Source: Vibrio bathopelagicus (lineage in GTDB: Bacteria; Pseudomonadota; Gammaproteobacteria; Enterobacterales; Vibrionaceae). Taken from it: DNA of 64,000 bases. The notes beneath the pieces were generated by a model, which did not search any database, was not told the DNA's origin, and was given only the letters and a program-made list of their open reading frames with translations. Within the stretch, counting starts at the first letter, position 1. Each line of letters begins with the position of its first letter. A program made the translations under genes and the position numbers. Shown here in pieces: positions 9,500 to 18,460 of the stretch. The stretch covers positions 1,364,001 through 1,428,000 of the forward strand of contig NZ_CP062500.1 in NCBI RefSeq assembly GCF_014879975.1. Reading direction: 5' to 3'.

Positions 9500-10405
9500 C
9501 TAGTTAGCAAGAGATACAAAGAACAACATCATAATCGGGACGAGAAGACTCAATATAAACCCGCTGACGATGGCGATAGGGACACATCGAACGCCGCCTG
9601 TTGTTTGAATGACAGGCAAAGTGAAATCCATTGCGGTCGCACCAGCATAACCAATAGAAGTACACGGATAACTGCGAATCAGCACCGGGATCAGCACTAG
9701 GGCGACCAACTCTCTCAGCAGTTCGAGCATGAATGAAGCACCACCATAGACTGGGCCAAAAGCGTCACCCATTAGAATGCCCGCTAGAGAATACCAACCG
9801 AATCCGGATGACATCGCTAAAGCTTTGAAGAGGGGAATATCAAGTAAGTACGCGGCAATCACGCCACCGATCATTGAGGTCACAATAATCGTAAGAGCGA
9901 TCACAATACCGTGTTTGTTCAGTAAGATTTGTCTAAGGGTCAATCCGCTATTGCGCAGTTGAATGCCAATAAAGAACAGAAGAACGAATAGAATCCATTC
10001 ACTTGCCGTATCGACCCAATCGAGCCCGATCGGGAGAACCAAGCCCGCAATGAGGCCAGAACCGACCACCAGAATCAACTTTGCAGATTCCATCGCCATT
10101 GAAGATAGGGGGAGCTTTTTCTGGCTGCTGTCAGTTTTAAGCGGCAGTAATTTATCGATTGCTGGCAGCGCCATTAGGTTGCATACGCTCAAACAGACAA
10201 AGAAAGTGACAGTATAAAGAAGGATTGTCTGTAAATTGCTGCCTAGGTTATCGAGTGCGGCTAAGCTCAGCCCCATAAGCGATAGGATTACGTAGATCAA
10301 CCTAGACGTCGAGCGATTAATGAACTCTAACGTCTGGGTGTTTGATATAGAAAAAAGATACCCCACGACGAGTGGCGCAAATATAAAGATCATCCCTGTA
10401 AACAT
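9500..10405 (-). CDS. lysO: Lysine exporter LysO family
   Basis: A 301-residue inner-membrane protein with roughly eight hydrophobic segments and the family hallmark GFGWYSLAGILMGDAFGPVYG followed by FMLELLRE. Length and motifs match E. coli LysO (YbjE), a lysine exporter that also passes thialysine. E. coli lysO is under ArgR control; no ArgR site was identified here. It follows the HDOD gene on the same strand with a 55-bp gap, so co-transcription is possible. Confidence 0.88.
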   Translation of the reverse strand: MFTGMIFIFAPLVVGYLFSISNTQTLEFINRSTSRLIYVILSLMGLSLAALDNLGSNLQTILLYTVTFFVCLSVCNLMALPAIDKLLPLKTDSSQKKLPLSSMAMESAKLILVVGSGLIAGLVLPIGLDWVDTASEWILFVLLFFIGIQLRNSGLTLRQILLNKHGIVIALTIIVTSMIGGVIAAYLLDIPLFKALAMSSGFGWYSLAGILMGDAFGPVYGGASFMLELLRELVALVLIPVLIRSYPCTSIGYAGATAMDFTLPVIQTTGGVRCVPIAIVSGFILSLLVPIMMLFFVSLAN

Positions 10406-10460
10406 GCTTTCCCTTTTACATTTACTTACTATTACAACTACTTAGCAATTTTACGGTGAC

Positions 10461-11381
10461 TTAGAAGCCGCTAGCGTTGATAACGTCGCTTAGCTTTGCA
10501 TTAAAATCATGTTTACTCAAGTTGCTTAATTTATAAAGAACTTCGGCACCCGTGACATTAAGCTCCACTTCATGCTCGTCGATGTTCTCATCCTTGTTTC
10601 TAAACATCAGGAGGTGGTTGGCAATTCGTGCAATATCAAGATAAGACACTTCGCGTTCTTCTTGTTGATTGATCGTGTTGCTACACACATCAATGAAGTC
10701 ACTGTCGAATCCCCAACGTCTAAGAACCAGCTTACTGGTTGCAGAGCATTGGCCTTGGAATATTTGCAGAGCGATGTCGTGGTCTAAGTAGTTCCCATTT
10801 TCAAGATAGAGGTGATACTCACTTACTAGGCAGAACAAACCTATATCGGCTAATAGCCCGACGAGTAGAGATTTCTCATGCTCGAGGTAGCGATATTCGA
10901 TAGGGGACAGTTCTTTGAAGCTATTGGTAACCAGTACCATCGTCGCGCCAAGTTCTTTTGAGATAGAAGCGCTTTGCACCAAAACCTGATTGCATTCGTG
11001 GTTTAGATTCACTGAATGCTTAAGCTGTTCGATAGCTTGGGCGGTAACGATGTCTCTTACTCTCAATATCCCCAAGCGTGAGACTGCCGTCATAATGTCG
11101 ACACAGGTGATATTCCGTCTGTTAAATACCACAGAGTTAGCAACACGAATCACGATAGCCGTTAGGCCTGGGTCTTCAAGTAAGCACTCAGCGACCTCGG
11201 CAATGCCCGTTGATTCTTGGGTGCATAATTTTTGAATTTTTAAGACGACTTCAGGGATAGGAGGAAGGGTTATTTTTCCCGCTGAGATAGAATGGCCAAC
11301 AAGTTGGGCAAACTCTGATTCTAGACCCTTTAAGAGAAGAGCCTTATTTTGTGGTAGCCAGAAAAACGATAAATGATTCAT
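10461..11381 (-). CDS. HDOD-domain signalling protein
   Basis: A 306-residue cytoplasmic protein with an HDOD domain over about residues 25-230 (ISAGKITLPPIPEVVLKIQKLC near the start, then DPGLTAIVIRVANS). HDOD domains resemble HD phosphohydrolases but usually lack the metal-binding residues and act in signalling scaffolds. The frame opens at a TTG at 11438; the ATG at 11381 (MNHLSFFWLPQNKALLLKG) is preferred since the upstream residues are not HDOD-like. It is transcribed away from tfoY, sharing a 357-bp promoter region. Confidence 0.82.
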   Translation of the reverse strand: MNHLSFFWLPQNKALLLKGLESEFAQLVGHSISAGKITLPPIPEVVLKIQKLCTQESTGIAEVAECLLEDPGLTAIVIRVANSVVFNRRNITCVDIMTAVSRLGILRVRDIVTAQAIEQLKHSVNLNHECNQVLVQSASISKELGATMVLVTNSFKELSPIEYRYLEHEKSLLVGLLADIGLFCLVSEYHLYLENGNYLDHDIALQIFQGQCSATSKLVLRRWGFDSDFIDVCSNTINQQEEREVSYLDIARIANHLLMFRNKDENIDEHEVELNVTGAEVLYKLSNLSKHDFNAKLSDVINASGF

Positions 11382-11738
11382 ATAAAAAGTAAAAAATGTA
11401 TGTGAACCTATTTTACAAGCCGCGATGCTGCGAGGCAATACTCATCGGGCCTCATAACCCTAGAAAACTTGAACCGATGTATCACCGAGCATCAAAAATC
11501 ATTCATATTTTGATGTTTTACTGTGATGTCAATCATGAAAAACCAGAATACTCAATTGATTGATGTGAACTAAGTCCAGACTTATTTTTCTTTTCAAAGT
11601 ATCATTTATTTAAAGGTGAAAAACGAAATCATAATATTCACCTAAACAATAAAAAATAGATTTAACATTTTTCGCATAAAAAAGCTGCTTGTCTGGTGAT
11701 CAACCTAATCGGGGTAATTTGATTAAGGATCAACGGAT
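11382..11738. other. Divergent promoter region hdod / tfoY; no GEMM riboswitch seen
   Basis: AT-rich spacer between divergent genes. It contains one simple hairpin, CATCAAAA (11490-11497) with TTTTGATG (11508-11515). In V. cholerae a c-di-GMP riboswitch (Vc2, GEMM-I) precedes tfoY. I looked for its conserved blocks (GCAAACC, GACGCAAAGCC, GGTAGCCGGGTTACC-like) and found none. Confidence 0.6.
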
Positions 11739-12320
11739 ATGACCGAGACAGCATTTATTAATTACGTGAATCAATTTGGTGAGCATCAAAAACGTTCTAT
11801 GTTCGGAGGTATTGGCCTCTTTCAACATGACGCTATGTTCGCTTTGTTGAGTGAAGGTTGTTTATTCATTAGAGGTGGCAAGTCATTAGATAAAAAGCTG
11901 ACGGATCTTGATTGTGAAAAGTATCGTCATGTAAAAAAGCAGACAACAGCAACCGTAAATTACTACGATATTACGGATCTGTTTACATGTGAACATCCTG
12001 AATTGGATAGCATTATTCGTACTTCAATCGATAATTCAATTCAACAACGTAGCTTCAAAAAATCATCAGCTAGCCGTAGATTGAGAGATCTTCCAAACAT
12101 GCAACTCACATTAGAGCGCATGGTGAAAAAAGCAGGTGTTGATGATGTTTCAATGTTTATGCAGTTAGGCGCGCCTGAAGTATTTAATAAGGTTCGCGAA
12201 GCGTACGGCAATGATGTTGACCTTAAACTACTTTGGAAATTTGCGGGCGCAATTGATGGTATCCACTGGAAACTATTGCAAGAACCACGCAAGCAGCAAT
12301 TATTGAAGAGCTGCCACTAA
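11739..12320 (+). CDS. tfoY: TfoY, TfoX-family regulator
   Basis: A 193-residue protein with an N-terminal TfoX_N domain (about 1-100, KRSMFGGIGLF) and a C-terminal TfoX_C domain (about 108-190, RLRDLPNMQLTLERMVKKAG and LLWKFAGAIDGIHW). The MTETAFINYVNQFGEHQKRSMFGG start and WKLLQEPRKQQLL end fit TfoY rather than the competence regulator TfoX. In V. cholerae TfoY promotes motility and type VI secretion. The ribosome-binding site is AAGGA, nine bases upstream. It forms a single-gene unit with a strong terminator. The absence of a riboswitch upstream is unusual. Confidence 0.9.
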   Translation: MTETAFINYVNQFGEHQKRSMFGGIGLFQHDAMFALLSEGCLFIRGGKSLDKKLTDLDCEKYRHVKKQTTATVNYYDITDLFTCEHPELDSIIRTSIDNSIQQRSFKKSSASRRLRDLPNMQLTLERMVKKAGVDDVSMFMQLGAPEVFNKVREAYGNDVDLKLLWKFAGAIDGIHWKLLQEPRKQQLLKSCH

Positions 12321-12361
12321 AGAAGTCATCCCTCTATGCTTAAGATTACTGTTAATAAATA

Positions 12362-12391
12362 AAAACCGAGGAATGTCCTCGGTTTTTTTGT
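12362..12391 (+). terminator. Terminator after tfoY
   Basis: AAACCGAGGA-ATG-TCCTCGGTTT plus a T run; the A run on the other side could also serve the convergent membrane-protein gene at 12482. Confidence 0.92.
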
Positions 12392-12481
12392 TTCTGTCTT
12401 AGCCGGATTTCTTAAAAGACTATGTGTCAAAAGGCTAAGTGCTCATGGAGAGCTTATTTGCTAGGGCTGTCTCGCTAAGTA

Positions 12482-13024
12482 TTAGTACTTGAAACGAGCA
12501 GTGAACATAAGTTGATCACCGTAAAAGTCGTTGATACGAGCTTCAGCACCTAGAGAGAATAGCTCTGTAGAGTGGAAACGAGCGTAAACAGAACCTGTCC
12601 AATCATCGTTATCATCGATAGAAACGTAACCACCTTTACCACCAACTTCTAGTTGTGGACCAAGCCATTGGCGAACACCAACGTTGATTTCCATACCGAT
12701 ATCAGTAGAGCTTGAGTTTTCAGGCTGAACGATACGAGCTAGCATTTCACCGGTTAGGTCTGCCCAGTTGTTTAATGGAGCATGGAAACCAAGACCTACA
12801 GCTGAGTCGTAATCGCCTTCAAATTCTGAATCGATACGTGCTATAGCGTGAGCGTTCGGGTGAATTGACTTACTGAACGCGCCACCAAACGTTACTGGGC
12901 TAGCACCGATACGTGCTTCAAAGTAATCGTAGTTAAAGTTACTCATTACTTGTGGTTGTTCATCAACAGCTAGTGCCGGGCTAGAAGCCAATAGCATAGC
13001 GGTAGTAAGTAGAATTTTGCGCAT
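12482..13024 (-). CDS. Predicted outer-membrane beta-barrel protein
   Basis: A 180-residue protein with a Sec signal (MRKILLTTAMLLASSPALA, cut before VDEQ) and alternating polar/hydrophobic strands typical of a small eight- to ten-strand barrel (EINVGVRQWLG, GSVYARFHS). It ends in an aromatic residue (FTARFKY), as BAM substrates do. No ligand or function can be read from the sequence. It resembles the small conserved barrel proteins common in vibrios. It stands alone between terminators. Confidence 0.75.
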   Translation of the reverse strand: MRKILLTTAMLLASSPALAVDEQPQVMSNFNYDYFEARIGASPVTFGGAFSKSIHPNAHAIARIDSEFEGDYDSAVGLGFHAPLNNWADLTGEMLARIVQPENSSSTDIGMEINVGVRQWLGPQLEVGGKGGYVSIDDNDDWTGSVYARFHSTELFSLGAEARINDFYGDQLMFTARFKY

Positions 13025-13232
13025 AACGACCGTAAACCTTTAATTAGTGTTAATTCCTTTGGTTTGAGAAAAATCAGGCAAACCATAAACATTGAGACAG
13101 TTTAATCTAACTCACGGAAAAGTAATCCATAAAAATGCGAATCATTTGTCAATTAGCCAAAAAATGAGCAAATTATGTATCACTCTGTAACTGAGATCTC
13201 ATGTTTTCGGGTGATTCAGAATAAATTAAGCG

Positions 13233-13730
13233 TTACTCGCCAAAACTTGTCCGTTTATTCGCCATCGCTGTAAGGATACGTTCGGTATCTAGGACTGAGG
13301 TCCAGTTCAATAGCTGCTTGTCATTGGCAATCACGAAGTCGGTTAGCTGTTGTGTAATCGTGTCTCTGAGTTGGTCGCCTCGCCAAGGCTTAGAGATATA
13401 GAAATCAAGCGCAGCATTATTGATGGCCGTCACTGTGTCTTCAAGCCCGGCTTGGCCTGTGAGCAGCAGCTTGCGCGTCGCCTGCGTCGAGTCGTGTTGG
13501 TTGAGTTCGATGAGAAAATCGATACCCGTTTTGTCAGGCATGATGTGGTCACACAAGATTAAGGCGAGCTTAATACCATCTTGTCCCATTTCTTTAATCA
13601 CTTGCTTAGCTTCATCGACCGATTCGGCTCCTTCAACAATAAAGTTTTCTTCAAATGGTGCTAAGTCTTGAAGGACACTGTTGAGAACTTCAGGTTCATC
13701 ATCGACACATAAAATTAGGTACTTATTCAT
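13233..13730 (-). CDS. Single-domain response regulator
   Basis: A 165-residue receiver protein with a full set of phosphorylation residues: Asp10/Asp11/Glu12, phospho-acceptor Asp61 (LILCDHIMPDKTG), Thr91 and Lys114 (SKPW). About 35 residues follow the receiver and no DNA-binding or enzymatic domain is present, so it probably acts by protein contact or as a phosphate shuttle. Its start codon overlaps the end of the histidine kinase gene by eight bases, so the two are translationally coupled and are presumably cognate. Confidence 0.88.
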   Translation of the reverse strand: MNKYLILCVDDEPEVLNSVLQDLAPFEENFIVEGAESVDEAKQVIKEMGQDGIKLALILCDHIMPDKTGIDFLIELNQHDSTQATRKLLLTGQAGLEDTVTAINNAALDFYISKPWRGDQLRDTITQQLTDFVIANDKQLLNWTSVLDTERILTAMANKRTSFGE

Positions 13731-15666
13731 GAGGTGCTCCTTCTTGTTTGAACGGAAGCCACACTTGCATGTGAGTATGGCTGCCTACCTCAGACTCCAC
13801 CAAAATAAAACCTTGATGAGCCGAAACGATTTGTTGAGAAATGGATAACCCAATCCCTAAACCAAAGTTGCCTTCTTTTTTGGTGGTGAAGTTTGGGTTG
13901 AAAATAGTGTTGATGTCTTCTTTGGCGATCCCGTGTCCAGTGTCTGAGATTTGCACCACCAGAAAAGTATCGTCTCCTTCTGTCTGTTGAGATGTCGTGA
14001 TAGAGACGGTTCCTCGTTCTGAAAGCGCATCCAGTGCATTGGAGATAAGGTTCGTCCAAACTTGTTGTAACGAGAGCGACTGGCACAATAAAGGCGGCAG
14101 CTCGGTGTCGTAGTGTTTTTCGAGCTGGTGATGCTTCAATCTGTTTTCAAAGATCACTAAGGTGTCTTCAAGTCCTTCATGGATATCCGCGTAGTGACGC
14201 ACTTCTTCATCTTCTCGTGCGTAGCTTTTTAGGCTTTTCACCATATCGGCAATGCGTTTGCTGCACACTTGAATCGAGCGAATAGAGTTTCCTACATAGT
14301 GGTAATGCTCTAAGTCGTTGAGCAGCTCTTTGCCCGCAATAGGGGAGTCTTTTAAAGTATCTAAAACCGCAGAGTCTTGGCTCAGGTTCAGTCTTACGGC
14401 TTTTTTAGCTAGCGTACGATCATCGATAGTCGATGTGAGGTGCTTAACGAGTTGTCTCTCTTGTGCCGTGGATAGAGGCTTGGCTAGTTTTGAGTGTGCT
14501 AATACTTCAGTCCCTTTATTCGATTCTGGGAGTGACGAGTTTTCGAGTATCTGGTCGAGATGTTCAGACAAGGTTTCAATACTTCGCAAGATCGCTGCAA
14601 TAGGGTTGTTCAACTCATGAGCCACACCTGCTACAAGCTGACCCAGCATTGCCATCTTCTCTTTCTCAATCAATTGTTGGTGTGCAGACTCTAACGATTC
14701 CAGTGTTTGTTGCAGTTTGATCTTATTGGTGATGCTTCGTTGCAATCGTCGATTGAAGTGACGTAGCAGAAGGTTAGTAAATAGCGGAAGCAGGGTATTG
14801 TTTGAATGCATAACCTGAGCAAAGCTATCTTTATCGAGCTTGATCACTCGTGTCTGGGTTAGGGTGATCGCAGTAGAGAACGAAGGTTCACCCGTCACGA
14901 ATGACATCCCTCCGACAATGTTGCCTTTAGAGTGACGCACAACTTCGCGCTGTTGCCCCAGTTCATCTTTTTTATAGAGAGCGGCTTCACCTTCAATGAT
15001 TAACCAAAGAAAGCGATTGTCTTCACCTTCTACAGTCAACAGGTGTTCTGGCGAGTAATCACGAATGGCTTTAGTTTTGTCGTCTTTCGAAAAGACATCC
15101 TGCAAAGCACTGACGACACGCTCAGCAAGGGCGTTATCAGAAAGCTGGTGGTAATCGTGAATGAACCCAGATTGGAACGAATGAATCTTTTGTTCGATGT
15201 GTGCTCTTAGTAAGCGTTGTTGATCCAACGCATCACTGTAAGACAAAAGGTTTTCTGGGTCGTACTGGATGACAAAAGAAGTCAGCTCTTTCTGCGCTGA
15301 TTTAAAGAGAACCTGATCTTGAACCGGTTTAGTTAGGCAGTGGTTGAGCCTACCTTCGTTCACTGCGGTTAGAATGGATTGTATGTCTGACGAGGCGCTC
15401 ACCAATATCGTTCTTGCGGTATTACTATGGGGCAGCTGTTCAAGTTCAATCAGAAATTGCACACCATTGAATTCAGAATGATGGTGAGAGATCACCAAGG
15501 CGACGGTTTGGTGATTGTCGTGGATATCTTCTAATGCGTGATGCGCGTCTTCTAAGTTCTCAGCAGTATAAATGTCGAATACATAAGACAACGGAGCCAG
15601 CTCCGAGCGTATTCTTTCAATGCTAACCGGATTATTGTCCAAACAAATAACAGCGTATTGATTCAC
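13723..15666 (-). CDS. Histidine kinase with pseudo-receiver and cNMP-binding domain
   Basis: A 647-residue soluble kinase. Order: receiver-like domain (1-130), cyclic-nucleotide-binding domain (about 175-310, LWLIIEGEAALY and IVGGMSFVTGEPSF), coiled coil (315-340), HisKA with phospho-His350 (GVAHELNNP), a long insert (about 375-440), and HATPase (NLISNALDAL, DTGHGI, FGLGIGLSI). The receiver aligns with the partner regulator from its first residue (MNQYAVICLDNNP vs MNKYLILCVDDEP) but has Ser60 where the regulator has Asp61, and DNN in the acidic pocket; Lys113 is kept. It therefore should not accept phosphate. There are no membrane segments. The start is GTG with AAGG nine bases upstream. Confidence 0.87.
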   Translation of the reverse strand: MNQYAVICLDNNPVSIERIRSELAPLSYVFDIYTAENLEDAHHALEDIHDNHQTVALVISHHHSEFNGVQFLIELEQLPHSNTARTILVSASSDIQSILTAVNEGRLNHCLTKPVQDQVLFKSAQKELTSFVIQYDPENLLSYSDALDQQRLLRAHIEQKIHSFQSGFIHDYHQLSDNALAERVVSALQDVFSKDDKTKAIRDYSPEHLLTVEGEDNRFLWLIIEGEAALYKKDELGQQREVVRHSKGNIVGGMSFVTGEPSFSTAITLTQTRVIKLDKDSFAQVMHSNNTLLPLFTNLLLRHFNRRLQRSITNKIKLQQTLESLESAHQQLIEKEKMAMLGQLVAGVAHELNNPIAAILRSIETLSEHLDQILENSSLPESNKGTEVLAHSKLAKPLSTAQERQLVKHLTSTIDDRTLAKKAVRLNLSQDSAVLDTLKDSPIAGKELLNDLEHYHYVGNSIRSIQVCSKRIADMVKSLKSYAREDEEVRHYADIHEGLEDTLVIFENRLKHHQLEKHYDTELPPLLCQSLSLQQVWTNLISNALDALSERGTVSITTSQQTEGDDTFLVVQISDTGHGIAKEDINTIFNPNFTTKKEGNFGLGIGLSISQQIVSAHQGFILVESEVGSHTHMQVWLPFKQEGAPHE

Positions 15667-15849
15667 GGTTCAACCTTAGTAGTAGCGACGCTTCTAGCCT
15701 ACCAATAAGCGCTTAATAAGGATGAGAGCTGGCCGTTAATTTGTTGAGGGAATTTAAGTATCGAGCAATAGACTGATTTAACTCAATGTTTCTTGTTTGC
15801 TACTGATGGGTTAGACTAAAAAAAACAGACTAGTGTAGAAAGAGAACTC

Positions 15850-17112
15850 ATGGAACAGTTAAGAAAAATTGGCGCAATTGGCGGAGCAATCTCATTGGCA
15901 CTTTGTTGGCCACTCGCGGTTGGGCAAATTGGACAAAACGCGATTACTGATGGCGTTGCAAAGCTTAACAATTCAAGCATTCAAGCTGAGATCGTGGAAT
16001 ACGATAGAGGTTATCTTTCTTCTAATGTAACCACTCGTGTAACTGTGACGGATGAGAGCTTGAAAGAGCAACTTGCGCTCGATGGCTTACCAAGTGAGTT
16101 TGTCATTAATAGTGCGGTTAGCCATGGTTTAGTGAGCTTAAACGCGCTGTCGACGTTTGAGAACACTGACATTCTGCCTCTTACTCTGACTACCAGCACT
16201 GAGCTAAACGGCAACACGGATTTCAACTTTGAGTTAAGCCAGTTCAATCATCAAGGTTCTGATGAAAATGGTACCTCGGTATCTATCACGAAATCGAACC
16301 TCTCTGGCCATGCCACCGTATTGGGGCAGGTCGATTACGAGCTTTCTATCCCATCGGTTCAAATTGATTTTGAAACGGGTGAAGAGGTGACACTATCTAA
16401 CCTAAAAGGAATTGGTTCCGGCCAGCAAGCGAAAGGTTACTGGTTAGGCTCGCAGAACTTTACTATTGATAGCTTCTTGATTTCAGATTCTGCAATGCAG
16501 CCATTCATGACCATCGAAAACTCTAAGTACGATTTTGAATCGCATCTAGATGAAGCGACTAAGCGTTTGAGCAGCAGCCTTAAGTTGGATATCGCCAACA
16601 TCGAGACCAACGAAGGCCAGTTGAATAATCTAAACGTCGATTTTGAAATGTCGAAACTGGATAGCCAGTCGTTTGAGAAAATCTTTGAAATTTACCAGGC
16701 GAATCCTGTTCTGACGCAAGAAGATGTGGCTGAGATCATTCCGTTCATTGATGTACTGTTTGCTAAAGGCTTCGACCTTTCAATGAACAATATGTCGTTA
16801 GAATTAGGCAAGGGTCAGTTTGAATCTAAATGGTTGGTGAGTGTACCGGAAGGCACTGAAAACATCAGCAGCAACCCTTCAATGATTGTCCCTGCATTAA
16901 CCGGTAATGTTCAATCTAGCTTCTCAAATGAACTTGTCGAAGAATACCCATTCATCCGTGAAGGTATCGACGAATTGATCGTGATGGAAATGATCAAGCA
17001 AACAGAAAGTGGTTATGAAATCACGGCTGATCTAGAGAATGGAAATCTAGTGTTTGAAAATGGACAAGAAATTCCATTAATTGCACTACTTATGCCGGCT
17101 TTTGTTCAATAA
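15850..17112 (+). CDS. DUF945 (YdgA-like) protein
   Basis: A 420-residue protein with one N-terminal hydrophobic segment (about residues 8-26) and a long beta-rich remainder. The early NNSSIQAEIVEYDRGYLSSNVTTRV is the typical start of the DUF945/YdgA family: inner-membrane anchored, large periplasmic part, function unresolved. The length is a little short of E. coli YdgA (about 500). It has a single-gene unit with a near-perfect terminator before serC. Confidence 0.82.
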   Translation: MEQLRKIGAIGGAISLALCWPLAVGQIGQNAITDGVAKLNNSSIQAEIVEYDRGYLSSNVTTRVTVTDESLKEQLALDGLPSEFVINSAVSHGLVSLNALSTFENTDILPLTLTTSTELNGNTDFNFELSQFNHQGSDENGTSVSITKSNLSGHATVLGQVDYELSIPSVQIDFETGEEVTLSNLKGIGSGQQAKGYWLGSQNFTIDSFLISDSAMQPFMTIENSKYDFESHLDEATKRLSSSLKLDIANIETNEGQLNNLNVDFEMSKLDSQSFEKIFEIYQANPVLTQEDVAEIIPFIDVLFAKGFDLSMNNMSLELGKGQFESKWLVSVPEGTENISSNPSMIVPALTGNVQSSFSNELVEEYPFIREGIDELIVMEMIKQTESGYEITADLENGNLVFENGQEIPLIALLMPAFVQ

Positions 17113-17178
17113 GAAGAGTCGGGCTTAATACTGATAGGGCGATCTAACGGGTTAAGTTAAACATTTTGTACGGTACGA

Positions 17179-17214
17179 AACAAAAGAGGTCTTAAGACCT
17201 CTTTTGTTGTTTTT
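17179..17214 (+). terminator. Terminator between the DUF945 gene and serC
   Basis: 13-bp perfect stem AACAAAAGAGGTC / GACCTCTTTTGTT with a TTAA loop, then T-rich sequence. It lies only about 65 bp before the serC start, so the serC promoter must overlap or follow it. Confidence 0.9.
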
Positions 17215-17274
17215 ATGTTGGGTAAAACATGGTATTACTTGCATAGTTATTATTTAGCAGGAGCAATCATCCCC

Positions 17275-18369
17275 ATGGAACTTACATTAGATAACGTATT
17301 CAACTTTAGTGCTGGCCCAGCGGCACTGCCTAAACCGGTAATGAAACAAGCACAAGCGGACTTCATTGATTGGAATGGTTTAGGCACTTCCGTTATGGAA
17401 ATCAGCCATCGCAGCAAAGAGTTTATTCAAGTTGCCGATGAGTCTGAGCAAGACCTACGTGATCTTCTGAACATCCCAGACAACTATAAAGTTCTTTTCT
17501 GTCAGGGGGGCGCTCGTGCTCAATTCGCTGCTGTTCCTCTAAACCTTCTAGGTGACGCGACGAAAGCGACTTACATTGATGCGGGTTACTGGGCTGAAAG
17601 TGCGGTGACTGAAGCAAGTAAGTACTGCGAAATCGACGTATTCAATGCGAAGACATCGATTGATGGCAAAGCGGCTGTTGTTCCGGCTAAAGATTGGGAA
17701 ATCGACCCAGAATCGGCATACGTGCACTTTTGTCCAAATGAAACCATCGATGGCATCGAAATCAGTGAGCTTCCGCAAACAGATAAGCCTATCGTTGCTG
17801 ACATGTCATCTAACATCTTATCTCGCAAAATCGATGTGTCTCAGTACGGTGTTATCTACGCGGGCGCTCAGAAGAACATTGGTCCTGCAGGTATCTGCAT
17901 TGCTATCGTGCGTGATGATCTACTTGATCTTGCCAACGAAGTATTACCTAGCATTCTGAACTACAAAGTTCTTGCTGAAAAAGACTCTATGTTCAACACG
18001 CCACCAACCTACGCATGGTACTTATCTGGCTTAGTTTTTAAATGGTTGAAAGCTCAAGGTGGTGTGGAAGCTATGGAGCGTGTTAACCAAGAAAAAGCAG
18101 CGCTACTATACAACGCGATTGATGATTCTGCTTTCTACAAAAACGACGTTCATACAGCCAACCGTTCAAGAATGAACGTACCTTTCCAATTAGTGAAACC
18201 AGAGCTAGATGCTAAGTTTTTAGAGTTAGCTGATGCTGCGGGGCTGAAATCGTTAAAAGGTCACAGAGCGGTAGGCGGCATGAGAGCTTCACTTTACAAC
18301 GCGATGTCTCTTGAAGGCGTTCAAGTATTAGTCAGCTTCATGAAAGACTTCGAAGAGAAATACGCTTAA
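17275..18369 (+). CDS. serC: Phosphoserine aminotransferase
   Basis: A 364-residue fold-type I PLP aminotransferase making 3-phosphoserine from 3-phosphohydroxypyruvate and glutamate; it also serves in pyridoxine synthesis. It begins [13 protein letters not shown], has the phosphate-contact ISHRSKEF, and Lys200 ([10 protein letters not shown]) as the PLP lysine. The RMNVPFQL and [16 protein letters not shown] segments are family-typical. I place the start at the ATG at 17275; a longer frame reaches back into the terminator of the previous gene. AGGAG lies about 11 bases upstream, a little far. It is a single-gene unit. Confidence 0.95.
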   Translation: MELTLDNVFNFSAGPAALPKPVMKQAQADFIDWNGLGTSVMEISHRSKEFIQVADESEQDLRDLLNIPDNYKVLFCQGGARAQFAAVPLNLLGDATKATYIDAGYWAESAVTEASKYCEIDVFNAKTSIDGKAAVVPAKDWEIDPESAYVHFCPNETIDGIEISELPQTDKPIVADMSSNILSRKIDVSQYGVIYAGAQKNIGPAGICIAIVRDDLLDLANEVLPSILNYKVLAEKDSMFNTPPTYAWYLSGLVFKWLKAQGGVEAMERVNQEKAALLYNAIDDSAFYKNDVHTANRSRMNVPFQLVKPELDAKFLELADAAGLKSLKGHRAVGGMRASLYNAMSLEGVQVLVSFMKDFEEKYA

Positions 18370-18393
18370 TCAGCGAGTTCGATACTAACCAAT

Positions 18394-18422
18394 AAAAAGA
18401 GGAGCTCCATGCTCCTCTTTTT
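18394..18422. terminator. Terminator after serC
   Basis: AAAAAGAGGAGC-TCCAT-GCTCCTCTTTTT, symmetric, so usable from both sides of the convergent serC and araC-family genes. Confidence 0.92.
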
Positions 18423-18460
18423 GTTTATATTGTACTGACTGTCACAACATAAATGCTTAA

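Noticed and set aside
11439..11738. GEMM-I c-di-GMP riboswitch before tfoY
   Set aside because: Looked for the conserved sequence blocks on the + strand; none is present.
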